From CAWCHZ01 sp963795555 (GTDB taxonomy: Bacteria > Actinomycetota > Thermoleophilia > Solirubrobacterales > Solirubrobacteraceae), in the NCBI GenBank assembly GCA_963795555.1, contig CAWCHZ010000002.1:2108001-2172000 (forward strand): DNA of 64,000 bases. Reading direction: 5' to 3'. The notes below the pieces were generated by a model. It worked only from the letters and a program-made list of their open reading frames with translations. It ran no database searches and had not been told where the DNA came from. How positions within the stretch are numbered: position 1 is the stretch's first letter; each line of letters begins with the position of its first letter. The position numbers and the translations under genes were made by a program. This document shows positions 43,277 to 51,811 of this stretch, piece by piece.

Positions 43277-43306
43277 CTAAAACCAGTCCGGGATCGGCTA
43301 TTTTAG
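43277..43306 (-). promoter_or_regulatory. AT-rich palindromic element upstream of cysH
   Basis: CTAAAA-N18-TTTTAG forms perfect six-base arms, with an internal gtCCGGGATCGG partly symmetric centre, in an otherwise GC-rich genome. It ends about 80 bp before the cysH start. AGTATATTTC just downstream on the minus strand can serve as -10. A candidate operator/promoter for the sulfur operon. Confidence 0.45.
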
Positions 43307-43345
43307 CGCCCTCCCGGATGATTGGGAAACCGGGTACCGCGCTGC

Positions 43346-43573
43346 CTAGCCCCAGGGGTCGCTGTCGCCCCAGGCGAGCAGGGCCACAGGGTCAAACCGC
43401 GAGCCGACGCCCTCGAGCAGGGCAGCGCGAACCCAGGTGCTGCGTGGCGCGCGGGCTGGGATGATCGGCGGGGCGGCGTCGCGCATGAAGCGCTCCAGCG
43501 CGGCGATCACCGCGGCCGCCTCCTCGGGCGATGTCGTCGGGGGCAGGATCTCCAGTCGGGGTCGACGATTCAC
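43346..43573 (-). CDS. Small acyl-CoA carboxylase epsilon-like subunit
   Basis: 75 residues from GTG 43573. The sequence RPRLEILPPTTSPEEAAAVI followed by ALERFMRDA and STWVRAALLEGV resembles the AccE/PccE epsilon subunits of actinobacterial acyl-CoA carboxylases: a short helical region with TxEElAAvvaal and an aromatic/Arg C-terminus. Those proteins stabilise the alpha-beta complex. The beta subunit lies about 1 kb away on the same strand, with an unrelated gene between them on the other strand. Small size makes the call moderate. Confidence 0.6.
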   Translation of the reverse strand: MNRRPRLEILPPTTSPEEAAAVIAALERFMRDAAPPIIPARAPRSTWVRAALLEGVGSRFDPVALLAWGDSDPWG

Positions 43574-43600
43574 GAGCGCTGAGGGTATCGTGGCGCCGCG

Positions 43601-44548
43601 ATGCCCGAGATCCCGGTGCTCGACCACGCCGCGGTGCTCGCCGCGGTCTCACCACGGCAGGCGATCGATGCCGTTCGCGATGCGTTCGTCCGCCATCGCC
43701 AGGGCGAGTGGCGGATGCCGCCGAAGGTCTATCTCGACAGCCCGCCCTGGGGCGACTTCCGCGCGATGCCGGCGCTCGGCGAGGGCCTGGCGCTGCTCAA
43801 GTGGGTGACGTCGTTCCCGGGCAACCCCGCGCGGGGCCTGCCGACGGTGACCGGCGTGGTGATCATCTCGGATGCCCAGACCGGTGAGCCGGCGATGCTG
43901 TTGGACGCGCGCGCGGTCACCGCGCTGCGCACGGGCGCCGTCGCCGCGGTCGCCGCCGACGCGCTTGCGCGCCCGGACGCGCGCTCGGTCGGGATCATTG
44001 GCGCCGGCCTACACGGCGCGTGGGCGGCGCGCTGCCTGGCGGCCGACGGCTATCGAGTCGGCGTCTGCCAGGACCCGCGAGCGAAGGCGGCCAATGCGCT
44101 TGCCGAGGAGCTCGGCTGGACCGTCGGCACACGCGCCGAGGCGCTTGCCTGCGACGTCGTCTGCTGCGTCACACCGGGCGCCGAGCCGGTGGTCGACGTC
44201 GAGGACCTGCATCCCGGGCTGCACCTCAACATGCTCGGCGCCGACGGCCCGGGCAAGCACGAGGCTACGGTGGAGGCGGTCCTGGCCTGCAGCTGCTTCT
44301 GCGACGAGTGGGTCCAGGCGAGCCACGGTGGCGAGCTCGCCGGGGCGGTCGCCGCTGGGCGGCTCAGCCACGACGATGTCGCCGAGCTGGGGGCGGTGCT
44401 TGCGGGCGAGGTGCCCGGACGGCCGTCCGCCGACGCCGTGACGCTGTTCGACTCCACCGGGCTGGCGATCCAGGACCTTGCGGTCGCGGTCTGCGCGCTG
44501 GCCGCCTGGGAGGATCGCCGGGTCCAGGCGCAGAGTCTGCTCCTCTAA
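43601..44548 (+). CDS. Ornithine cyclodeaminase/mu-crystallin family protein
   Basis: 315 residues. NAD(P)-binding Rossmann core SVGIIGAGLHGAWAARCL, substrate-binding region GLALLKWVTSFPGN with the conserved Lys, LDARAVTALRTGAVAAVAA and the C-terminal DSTGLAIQDLAVA, all typical. Members act as ornithine cyclodeaminase, alanine dehydrogenase or ketimine reductase, so the reaction is not fixed. The 27 bp to the divergent epsilon-like gene are too short for much regulation. Confidence 0.88.
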   Translation: MPEIPVLDHAAVLAAVSPRQAIDAVRDAFVRHRQGEWRMPPKVYLDSPPWGDFRAMPALGEGLALLKWVTSFPGNPARGLPTVTGVVIISDAQTGEPAMLLDARAVTALRTGAVAAVAADALARPDARSVGIIGAGLHGAWAARCLAADGYRVGVCQDPRAKAANALAEELGWTVGTRAEALACDVVCCVTPGAEPVVDVEDLHPGLHLNMLGADGPGKHEATVEAVLACSCFCDEWVQASHGGELAGAVAAGRLSHDDVAELGAVLAGEVPGRPSADAVTLFDSTGLAIQDLAVAVCALAAWEDRRVQAQSLLL

Positions 44549-44583
44549 GGCTTGCGGCGCGCGGTCCGCGCCGGCCCTGTCCG

Positions 44584-46152
44584 CTACAGCGGGATGTTCC
44601 CGTGCTTGCGGCGTGGACCGGGGTCGCGCTTGGTCAGCAGCGTCTCGAGCGCCGTGATCACCCTGGGCCGCGTCTCGTGCGGGATGATCACGTCATCGAT
44701 GTAGCCGCGCTCGGCTGCCGTGTAGGGGTTGGCGAAGCGCGCCTTGTAGTCGTCCATCAGCGTGCGCCGGCGCTCGTCGGGCGTCGGGCTGCTCGCCAGG
44801 TCGCGCCGGTAGATGATGTTGACCGCTCCCTCGGGTCCCATCACCGCGACCTCGGCCGTGGGCCAGGCGAAGTTGAAGTCGGCGAGCAGGTGCTTGGAGG
44901 CCATGACGTCATAGGCGCCGCCGTAGGCCTTGCGGGTGATGACGGTGATCTTCGGCACGGTCGCCTCGGCGAAGGCATAGAGCAGCTTGGCGCCGTGGCG
45001 GATGATGCCGCCCCACTCCTGCGTCGTCCCCGGCAAAAAGCCCGGCACGTCGCAGAGCGTCAGCAGCGGGATGTTGAAGGCGTCGCAGGTGCGCACAAAG
45101 CGAGCCGCCTTGGACGAGGCGTCGATGTCCAGCACGCCCGCCAGCGCCTTGGGCTGGTTGCCGACAACCCCAACGGCATAGCCGTTGAGGCGGGAGAAGC
45201 CACAGACGATGTTGTGCGCGTAGTGCTCGTGGACCTCGAAGAACTCGCCGTCGTCAACGATGCAGCGAATCACGTCGCGCATGTCGTAGGGCTTGTTCGG
45301 GCTGTCCGGGATCAGACGGTCGATCTCCTCGTCCATCCGCAGCGGATCGTCGCTGGGGGCGATGCGGGGGGTGGTCTCGAGGTTGTTCGAGGGCAGGAAC
45401 GAGAGCAGGTAGCGAGCGTCCTGCAGGCAGGCGTCCTCGTCGTCGGAGGCGAAGTGGGCGACACCCGATTTGGTGTTGTGGGTCATCGCCCCGCCGAGCT
45501 CCTCGAAGGTTGGCTCCTCGCCCGTGACCGTCTTGATCACGTCGGGGCCGGTGATGAACATGTGCGAGGTCTCCTTCACCATGAAGATGAAGTCGGTGAT
45601 CGCCGGCGAGTAGACGGCGCCGCCCGCACAGGGACCCATGATCAGCGAGATCTGCGGGATGACCCCCGAGCAGCGGACGTTGCGCAGGAAGACGTCGCCG
45701 TAGCCGCCGAGCGACACCACGCCCTCCTGGATGCGCGCCCCCCCGGAATCGTTGATGCCCACGACCGGGCAGCCGATCCGCGCCGCCAGGTCCATGATCT
45801 TGCACATCTTCTCGGCCATCACCTCGCCCAGCGAGCCGCCGAAGACGGTGAAGTCCTGTGAGAAGACGCAGACTCGGCGCCCATCGATCGTGCCGTGCCC
45901 GGTGACCACGGCGTCGGCCCAGGGTCGCGTCTTCTGCATCTCGAACTCGTAGGTGCGGTGACGCACGAAGGTGTCGAGCTCCTGGAAGGAGCCGGGGTCG
46001 AGCAGCTTGTGGATGCGCTCGCGAGCCGTGTACTTGCCCTTGGCGTGCTGCTTCTCGACGGCCTTCTCGCTCGCCGAGTGGATCGCGGCATGGCGCAGCT
46101 CCTCCAGCTGGGCCAGCTTCTCGGCGTACGTCTCTGGCGAATGGGCGCGCAT
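44584..46152 (-). CDS. Acyl-CoA carboxylase beta subunit (carboxyltransferase)
   Basis: 522 residues, the PccB/AccD size. Two crotonase-like halves: RIGCPVVGINDSGGARIQEG (oxyanion Gly-Gly) and PGFLPGTTQEWGGIIRHGAK, with KAYGGAYDVM and GPEGAVNIIYRR. Transfers CO2 from biotin to propionyl-CoA or related acyl-CoA. Begins MRAHSPETYAEKLAQLEEL. Works with the alpha subunit at 35.9-37.7 kb and probably the small epsilon-like protein at 43.3 kb. Confidence 0.94.
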   Translation of the reverse strand: MRAHSPETYAEKLAQLEELRHAAIHSASEKAVEKQHAKGKYTARERIHKLLDPGSFQELDTFVRHRTYEFEMQKTRPWADAVVTGHGTIDGRRVCVFSQDFTVFGGSLGEVMAEKMCKIMDLAARIGCPVVGINDSGGARIQEGVVSLGGYGDVFLRNVRCSGVIPQISLIMGPCAGGAVYSPAITDFIFMVKETSHMFITGPDVIKTVTGEEPTFEELGGAMTHNTKSGVAHFASDDEDACLQDARYLLSFLPSNNLETTPRIAPSDDPLRMDEEIDRLIPDSPNKPYDMRDVIRCIVDDGEFFEVHEHYAHNIVCGFSRLNGYAVGVVGNQPKALAGVLDIDASSKAARFVRTCDAFNIPLLTLCDVPGFLPGTTQEWGGIIRHGAKLLYAFAEATVPKITVITRKAYGGAYDVMASKHLLADFNFAWPTAEVAVMGPEGAVNIIYRRDLASSPTPDERRRTLMDDYKARFANPYTAAERGYIDDVIIPHETRPRVITALETLLTKRDPGPRRKHGNIPL

Positions 46153-46217
46153 CGAGCGGCGATCTTATCCGCCGTCGGCCGCGGGCGGCGTGGGAGCGGC
46201 GCGGGTCGCCGAGCCTC

Positions 46218-46760
46218 CTAGGGCTCGTCGTCGAGCGGCGAGCCGGCTAGCTGGGAGTCGGTGAGCGGCGAGCCGGCTAGCTGGGAGTCGGTGAGCTTCT
46301 CCTTGCCGTATAGGTCCTGTGGCGTGACGCCGCGACGGTTTGCCAGCTTCGTCACGTAGTCCCAGGGCTCCTCGGCGTCCTTCCCGACGGTGCGCAGCCG
46401 CCACAGCTGCGCGCGATCGGGTCGCGTGCGGTTGCAGATGTTCGAGATGTGTGCGAGCACGAGGCCCGTCGCCATCACGGGATCGTGGCCGGCGCTAACG
46501 GCAATGACGAGCGTCAGCTTCGTCTGGCAGAGGACAGCGAGCTCGCGCGGCAGCGCCGTCATGTCCTCGGTCGTTATCAGACCGTCCCATGGGCGCTCGT
46601 GGTTGCGCAACGCGAGCAGGATCCGCCAATCATCCTTGACCGTCGCGAGCCGGTTGTCGATGTGGGCGATCGGTACGAGCTCGACGTGCGGCTCCAGCCA
46701 GTCCCGCAGCCCGTCGACGATGGGCTGCGGGAAGTTCTGGTCGAGGGCGAACAGGCGCAC
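46218..46760 (-). CDS. PIN-like toxin candidate of a DUF433-type toxin-antitoxin pair
   Basis: 180 residues. PIN-like fold suggested by acidic positions at the right places: RLFALDQNFP at the N-terminus, LATVKDDWRI, and DGLITTEDMTALP, then a C-terminal helix with SAGHDPVM. PIN toxins are Mg2+-dependent RNases. It directly follows (16 bp) a gene whose C-terminus is DUF433, a family paired with PIN/DUF5615 toxins (VapBC45-like). The C-terminus carries two copies of LTDSQLAGSP from a 30-bp duplication at 46233-46292. Start GTG 46760. Confidence 0.72.
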   Translation of the reverse strand: MRLFALDQNFPQPIVDGLRDWLEPHVELVPIAHIDNRLATVKDDWRILLALRNHERPWDGLITTEDMTALPRELAVLCQTKLTLVIAVSAGHDPVMATGLVLAHISNICNRTRPDRAQLWRLRTVGKDAEEPWDYVTKLANRRGVTPQDLYGKEKLTDSQLAGSPLTDSQLAGSPLDDEP

Positions 46761-46776
46761 CGGCCTGGGCGCGCGT

Positions 46777-47439
46777 TCAGGCGAGCGCGAGTGCCGGTTG
46801 AAGCTGGCGCTCGAGGTCAAGTGCCTCGTCGACGTCGTCCAGCTCGAGGATCGGGTAGAGCTGGGCGATCTTGACATTGTCAAGGCCGCGGATGCGCAGC
46901 GCCGCGAGTGCCTCTGTCTCGACGCGCGTGTCCTTGACATGCGGTGCGCCCGCAAGCTTCCCCGGAACGATTCGCACTCGTGGCCGCGGCTCTACCAGGT
47001 CCGGGCCGGGTCGATCGACATGGAGGTTGAAGGGGCGCAGGACCTCGAAGATCTCAGCGTCGATCAACCGCTGCCCATCGAGGTGTCGCGGGTCGGTATC
47101 GGGTTCGAGCACGATCGTGCCACTTCGGTCGACCCCGACGTTGGGCGTCGTATCGTCGATCCACAAGTCAAGGTCGAGGTTTTGCAACTCAGCAAGTGCG
47201 CGACGAACCGTCGGCATCGCGGTCTTCGGGATGCGGCAGCCATCCTCGTCGGTCTTCGTCGCGCGTAGCCATGCAATGGTGCGCAGCGCGAGCAGGTCGC
47301 CGTAAGACCACAGCTTCACGCGAACTGGCGACACGCTCGGGATGAGGATGCCCTCGCGCGCCCACCAGTGCATCGTCGTCTTCGGCACACCCGCCAGTGC
47401 CGCCGCCCGGTCGGCGGTGTACGCCCCGCGAGAATCCAT
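46777..47439 (-). CDS. MerR-type HTH plus DUF433 antitoxin candidate
   Basis: 220 residues. N-terminal MerR-like HTH (TADRAAALAGVPKTTMHWWA; VRVKLWSYGDLLALR), a middle linker, and a C-terminal DUF433 domain (LAGAPHVKDTRVETEALAAL, ILELDDVDEALDLE). DUF433 proteins are antitoxins or DNA-binding partners of PIN-like toxins; here a MerR HTH is fused in front, giving self-regulation. CATACT lies eight bases upstream of the ATG, so the mRNA may be nearly leaderless. Start ATG 47439. Confidence 0.78.
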   Translation of the reverse strand: MDSRGAYTADRAAALAGVPKTTMHWWAREGILIPSVSPVRVKLWSYGDLLALRTIAWLRATKTDEDGCRIPKTAMPTVRRALAELQNLDLDLWIDDTTPNVGVDRSGTIVLEPDTDPRHLDGQRLIDAEIFEVLRPFNLHVDRPGPDLVEPRPRVRIVPGKLAGAPHVKDTRVETEALAALRIRGLDNVKIAQLYPILELDDVDEALDLERQLQPALALA

Positions 47440-47520
47440 GCCATCAGTATGGCGTGCCAGCGACCGGACACAATGCGCGGTGGTCACCCAGCTGTCGTCC
47501 CTCGTGCCCCCCAAATCGGG

Positions 47521-48285
47521 CTAGCTGCGCGAGAACGGCCGGTGGTGCGCCGCGCCGAGATCGTCGAGCAGGCCGGTCAGGATCGCCAGTCGGTCATCGG
47601 TGGCGGATTCCGCCGCGGTCTCGAGCTCGGCCGCGGCGGCCGGCACGTCGCCCACAACGGGCTTGGGGTCGGCCCCAGCATCCGCTGCCTCCGCCACAAC
47701 TGCGTCGGGATCGGCCGCCAGGACCTCGGCATGAGTCACCGGCGTATCGGCAGCGGCCGGCGCCTCACCCTCCAGCACACAAGGCTTGGGGCGGCTGGCC
47801 CAGCGCGCACGCAGGCGAGCCGTCAGCGGCGCCCAGCGCAACCGCAGCAGGGCGCGCGGGCCAACGGGCGCCGGCGGCGCAACCGGATCTGATCGGATCG
47901 GTTGCGCCACCGGCTGTTGCTGGACCTCGGGATCGGCGCGCTCCGCGCGCTGCGGGGGGAAGTCTGAGGTGGGCTCGTCGCTCGGGGCCGCCGGGCCGTC
48001 GGTCCCGGCGCGCTCCGCGGCGGTCTCTGGCTCGACGCTCGGTTCTGCGACGACCGGATCGCAGGCCGTCAGCATCACCCGCGTGCCCCAGCCCGCGGGC
48101 TCGAGCCGTACGGTGCCGCTGACGCGCTCGCCCTCCCAGTCGATCTCCCGCTCGGGCTCGACGCGGGTGATCCGGATCTCGCCGAACGCGCCCAGCCGGC
48201 GGGCAAGCGCGGCGGGGTCGCTCAGCTCGCTCCAGAGCTCGGGCGGCGACTTGACGAGCGTGCGGTTGGCCTGCAGCTCGGCCAT
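47521..48285 (-). CDS. SRPBCC-like protein with long Ala/Pro-rich extension
   Basis: 254 residues. Residues 1-75 look like the first strands and helix of a START/SRPBCC fold (VKSPPELWSELSDPAALARR; VSGTVRLEPAGWGTRVMLTA). The rest is Ala/Pro/Asp-rich and probably disordered, ending in a short helix (DDRLAILTGLLDDLGAAHH). A shorter SRPBCC domain than usual. No function can be given. Lies between the TA pair and the mutase on the same strand, 55 bp from the mutase gene. Confidence 0.6.
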   Translation of the reverse strand: MAELQANRTLVKSPPELWSELSDPAALARRLGAFGEIRITRVEPEREIDWEGERVSGTVRLEPAGWGTRVMLTACDPVVAEPSVEPETAAERAGTDGPAAPSDEPTSDFPPQRAERADPEVQQQPVAQPIRSDPVAPPAPVGPRALLRLRWAPLTARLRARWASRPKPCVLEGEAPAAADTPVTHAEVLAADPDAVVAEAADAGADPKPVVGDVPAAAAELETAAESATDDRLAILTGLLDDLGAAHHRPFSRS

Positions 48286-48339
48286 CCCGCGCCTTTTCGC
48301 CGTCGGTCGGCGCGCTCCTGCCGGCGCGTCCGAGCGCGC

Positions 48340-49953
48340 TCAGATCTCGGGCCGGTACTCCCCGAAGACGTCCTTCATCGCCCCGCACGTCTCGCCGAGC
48401 GAGCAGCCGTCCTTGAGTGCCTGGCGGATCGCCGGCAGCAGGTTGTCGCCGCCCCGCGCCCTCTCGCGCAGCTCCTCCAGGCGCCGGGCGACGAGCTCCT
48501 GGTCACGGCCGGCCTTGAAGGCCGCGAGGCGTTCGACCTGCTGGCGCTCGGACTCCGGGTCCACGCGCAGGATGTCGGGGACCTCGACGTCCTCCTCGAC
48601 ATAGGCGTTGACCCCAACGACAATGTCCTGGCGCTGGCGGTAGCGCTCGTGGTAGCCGAACGCCGACTCCTCGATCTCGCCTTTGATGAACGAGATCGCG
48701 TTGACCGAGCCGCCGAGCTGATCGACCTTGCCGATCAGCTCCCACGCGCGCTGCTCGATCTCCTCGGTCAGCGCCTCGACGAAATAGGAGCCGGCGAACG
48801 GGTCGACCGTGTCGGCCACGCCCGACTCGTGCGCGAGGATCTGCTGGGTGCGCAGGGCGATCTTGGCGGCGCGCTCGGTTGGCAGCGCCAGCGCCTCGTC
48901 GAAGCCGTTGGTGTGCAGCGACTGCGTCCCGCCGCAGGCCGCGGCGAAGCCCTGCAGCGCAACCCGGACGATGTTGTTCTCCGGCTGCTGGGCGGTCAGC
49001 GTGACGCCGCCGGTCTGCGTGTGGAAGCGCAGGCGCAGCGAGCGGGGATCGCCGGCGCCGAAGCGCTCGCGCATGATGTGCGCCCACATCCGCCGGGCGG
49101 CGCGGAACTTCGCGACCTCCTGGAAGACGTTGTTGTGGCAGTTGAAGAAGAACGCCAGCCGCGGCGCGAAGTCATCGACGGTCAGCCCGGCGTTGAGCGC
49201 CGCCTCGACGTAGGCGATCCCGTTGGCCAGCGTGAAGGCGACCTCCTGGACCGCAGAGCAGCCCTTCTCGCGGAAGTGATAGCCGGAGATCGAGATCGTG
49301 TTCCAGCGTGGGATGTGCTCGCGGCAGTAGGCGAACAGGTCGGTCGTCAGACGCATCGTCGGCGCGGGCGGGTAGATGTAGTTGCCGCGCGCGATGTACT
49401 CCTTGAGGACGTCGTTCTGGGTGGTGCCACGCAGCTTCTCCGACGGCACGCCCTGCTCCTCGGCGACGAGGTCGTAGAGCAGCAGCAGCACCGCCGCCGG
49501 CGCGTTGATCGTCATCGAGGTGGACACCTGGTCCAGAGGGATGCCGTCGAACGCCGTGCGCATGTCATCGAGCGTGTCGATGGCCACCCCGGTGCGGCCA
49601 ACCTCGCCCAGGCAGCGCGGGTCATCGGAGTCCAGGCCCAGCTGGGTGGGCAGATCGAAGGCCATCGACAGCCCGGTCGAGCCCTTGGACAGCAAATAGC
49701 GATAGCGCTCGTTTGACTCCTTGGCACTGGCATAGCCGGCGTACTGGCGCATCGTCCAGTGCTGACCGCGATACATGTCGCGGTGGATGCCGCGCGTGTA
49801 GGGGTACTCGCCGGGCTCGCCGAGCTCGAGCTGCGCGGGCAGGTCGCGCTCGTCGTAGAGCGGCTTGATCTCGATGCCGGAGTCGGTGTAGCGGTGGGGA
49901 TCGTCGGGGCCCACGATCGGGGCCACGGCGCGGTGCTCTGGGGCGATCGTCAT
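48340..49953 (-). CDS. Acyl-CoA mutase large subunit (methylmalonyl-CoA mutase family)
   Basis: 537 residues, the catalytic TIM-barrel half only; the cobalamin-binding small subunit is absent here, as in systems that encode it separately. Motifs: RGIHRDMYRGQHWTMRQYAG, STSMTINAPA, YPPAPTMRLTTDLF, ISISGYHFREKGC. Tyr of DMY and Arg of TMRL correspond to the Tyr89 and Arg207 that favour methylmalonyl-CoA, but FREKGCSAVQEVAF is unlike classic MutB, so isobutyryl- or hydroxyisobutyryl-CoA mutase cannot be excluded. Needs a B12 partner and a MeaB-type chaperone not seen here. Confidence 0.85.
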   Translation of the reverse strand: MTIAPEHRAVAPIVGPDDPHRYTDSGIEIKPLYDERDLPAQLELGEPGEYPYTRGIHRDMYRGQHWTMRQYAGYASAKESNERYRYLLSKGSTGLSMAFDLPTQLGLDSDDPRCLGEVGRTGVAIDTLDDMRTAFDGIPLDQVSTSMTINAPAAVLLLLYDLVAEEQGVPSEKLRGTTQNDVLKEYIARGNYIYPPAPTMRLTTDLFAYCREHIPRWNTISISGYHFREKGCSAVQEVAFTLANGIAYVEAALNAGLTVDDFAPRLAFFFNCHNNVFQEVAKFRAARRMWAHIMRERFGAGDPRSLRLRFHTQTGGVTLTAQQPENNIVRVALQGFAAACGGTQSLHTNGFDEALALPTERAAKIALRTQQILAHESGVADTVDPFAGSYFVEALTEEIEQRAWELIGKVDQLGGSVNAISFIKGEIEESAFGYHERYRQRQDIVVGVNAYVEEDVEVPDILRVDPESERQQVERLAAFKAGRDQELVARRLEELRERARGGDNLLPAIRQALKDGCSLGETCGAMKDVFGEYRPEI

Positions 49954-49980
49954 CGCGGGAAGCGTAGCCTTGAAGGGCAG

Positions 49981-50691
49981 ATGCAGGTCACCATCCGCCT
50001 CTTTGCCCAGCTGCGCGAGCGCGCCGGCGCCGCCGCGCTGGAGCTCGAGCTGCCCGACGGCGCGCTCGTCGGCGACGCGCTCGAGCGCCTCGCGGAGGTC
50101 GCCGACGGCCTGCCTGTGGTGATGGCGGTCAACCGCTCCTATGCCGGGCGCGAGACCGCGCTGCACCCCGGCGACGAGCTCGCGCTGATCCCGCCGGTCT
50201 CGGGAGGGCAGGAGCCTGACGATGGCAGCGGGACGCTCGCCGCCGCCGATGACGAGGTGGCTGCGGGTGGCGCGGCGATGGTGGTACACGTCCGCGTGAC
50301 CCCCGAGCCGCTCAGAATCGAGCCGCTGCTCGAGCGGGTTCGCGATCCACGCGCGGGCGCGGTCGTGACCTTCCACGGGGTCACCCGCGCCGTCCCGAGC
50401 CTCGACTACGAGGCCTACGCGGAGATGGCTCAGGAGCAGATGGCGGGGATCGTCGCGGCGGCCGTGCGCCGCCACAAGCTCTGCGCCGCCGCCGCCGAGC
50501 ACCGCGTCGGCGAGGTGCCGCTGTCCGAGCCCTCGGTGCTCGTCGCCGTGTCGGCGCCGCACCGCGGCGAGGCGTTCGCCGGGGCGCGGGAGATCATCGA
50601 CGAGATCAAGGCGCGCGCCCCGATCTGGAAGCGCGAGCTGACCGACGAGGGCGCCAGCTGGGTGCAGGGGAGACCGCCGCGCGCGCCGTAG
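49981..50691 (+). CDS. Molybdopterin synthase, MoaD-MoaE fusion (MoaX type)
   Basis: 236 residues. Residues 1-80 are MoaD (VTIRLFAQLRERAGA...) ending in IPPVSGG, the Gly-Gly that must be a free C-terminus to form the thiocarboxylate. After a linker of about 25 Gly/Ala/Asp residues comes MoaE (VVHVRVTPEPLRIEPLL; AVVTFHGVTR; APIWKRELT with the catalytic Lys). As for mycobacterial MoaX, cleavage after Gly-Gly is expected. Makes molybdopterin for enzymes such as the formate dehydrogenase of this window. Divergent from the mutase gene with only 27 bp between. Confidence 0.9.
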   Translation: MQVTIRLFAQLRERAGAAALELELPDGALVGDALERLAEVADGLPVVMAVNRSYAGRETALHPGDELALIPPVSGGQEPDDGSGTLAAADDEVAAGGAAMVVHVRVTPEPLRIEPLLERVRDPRAGAVVTFHGVTRAVPSLDYEAYAEMAQEQMAGIVAAAVRRHKLCAAAAEHRVGEVPLSEPSVLVAVSAPHRGEAFAGAREIIDEIKARAPIWKRELTDEGASWVQGRPPRAP

Positions 50692-50765
50692 CCGGCCCTG
50701 GCGGAGCGGCCCCACCCGCTCGCGGCGACGCATGGTCGGGTCACGCGGGGATATCTTTTGCCGCC

Positions 50766-51716
<951 letters not shown>

Positions 51717-51811
51717 GCCAGTGCATGTCGCTCTGTCCGCGCCGCGCCAAAGCTGAAGTGGGCGCGGCGAAATGCCGAGACAAACCGGGTAGCCGGGCGT
51801 TTCAGAGGGAG

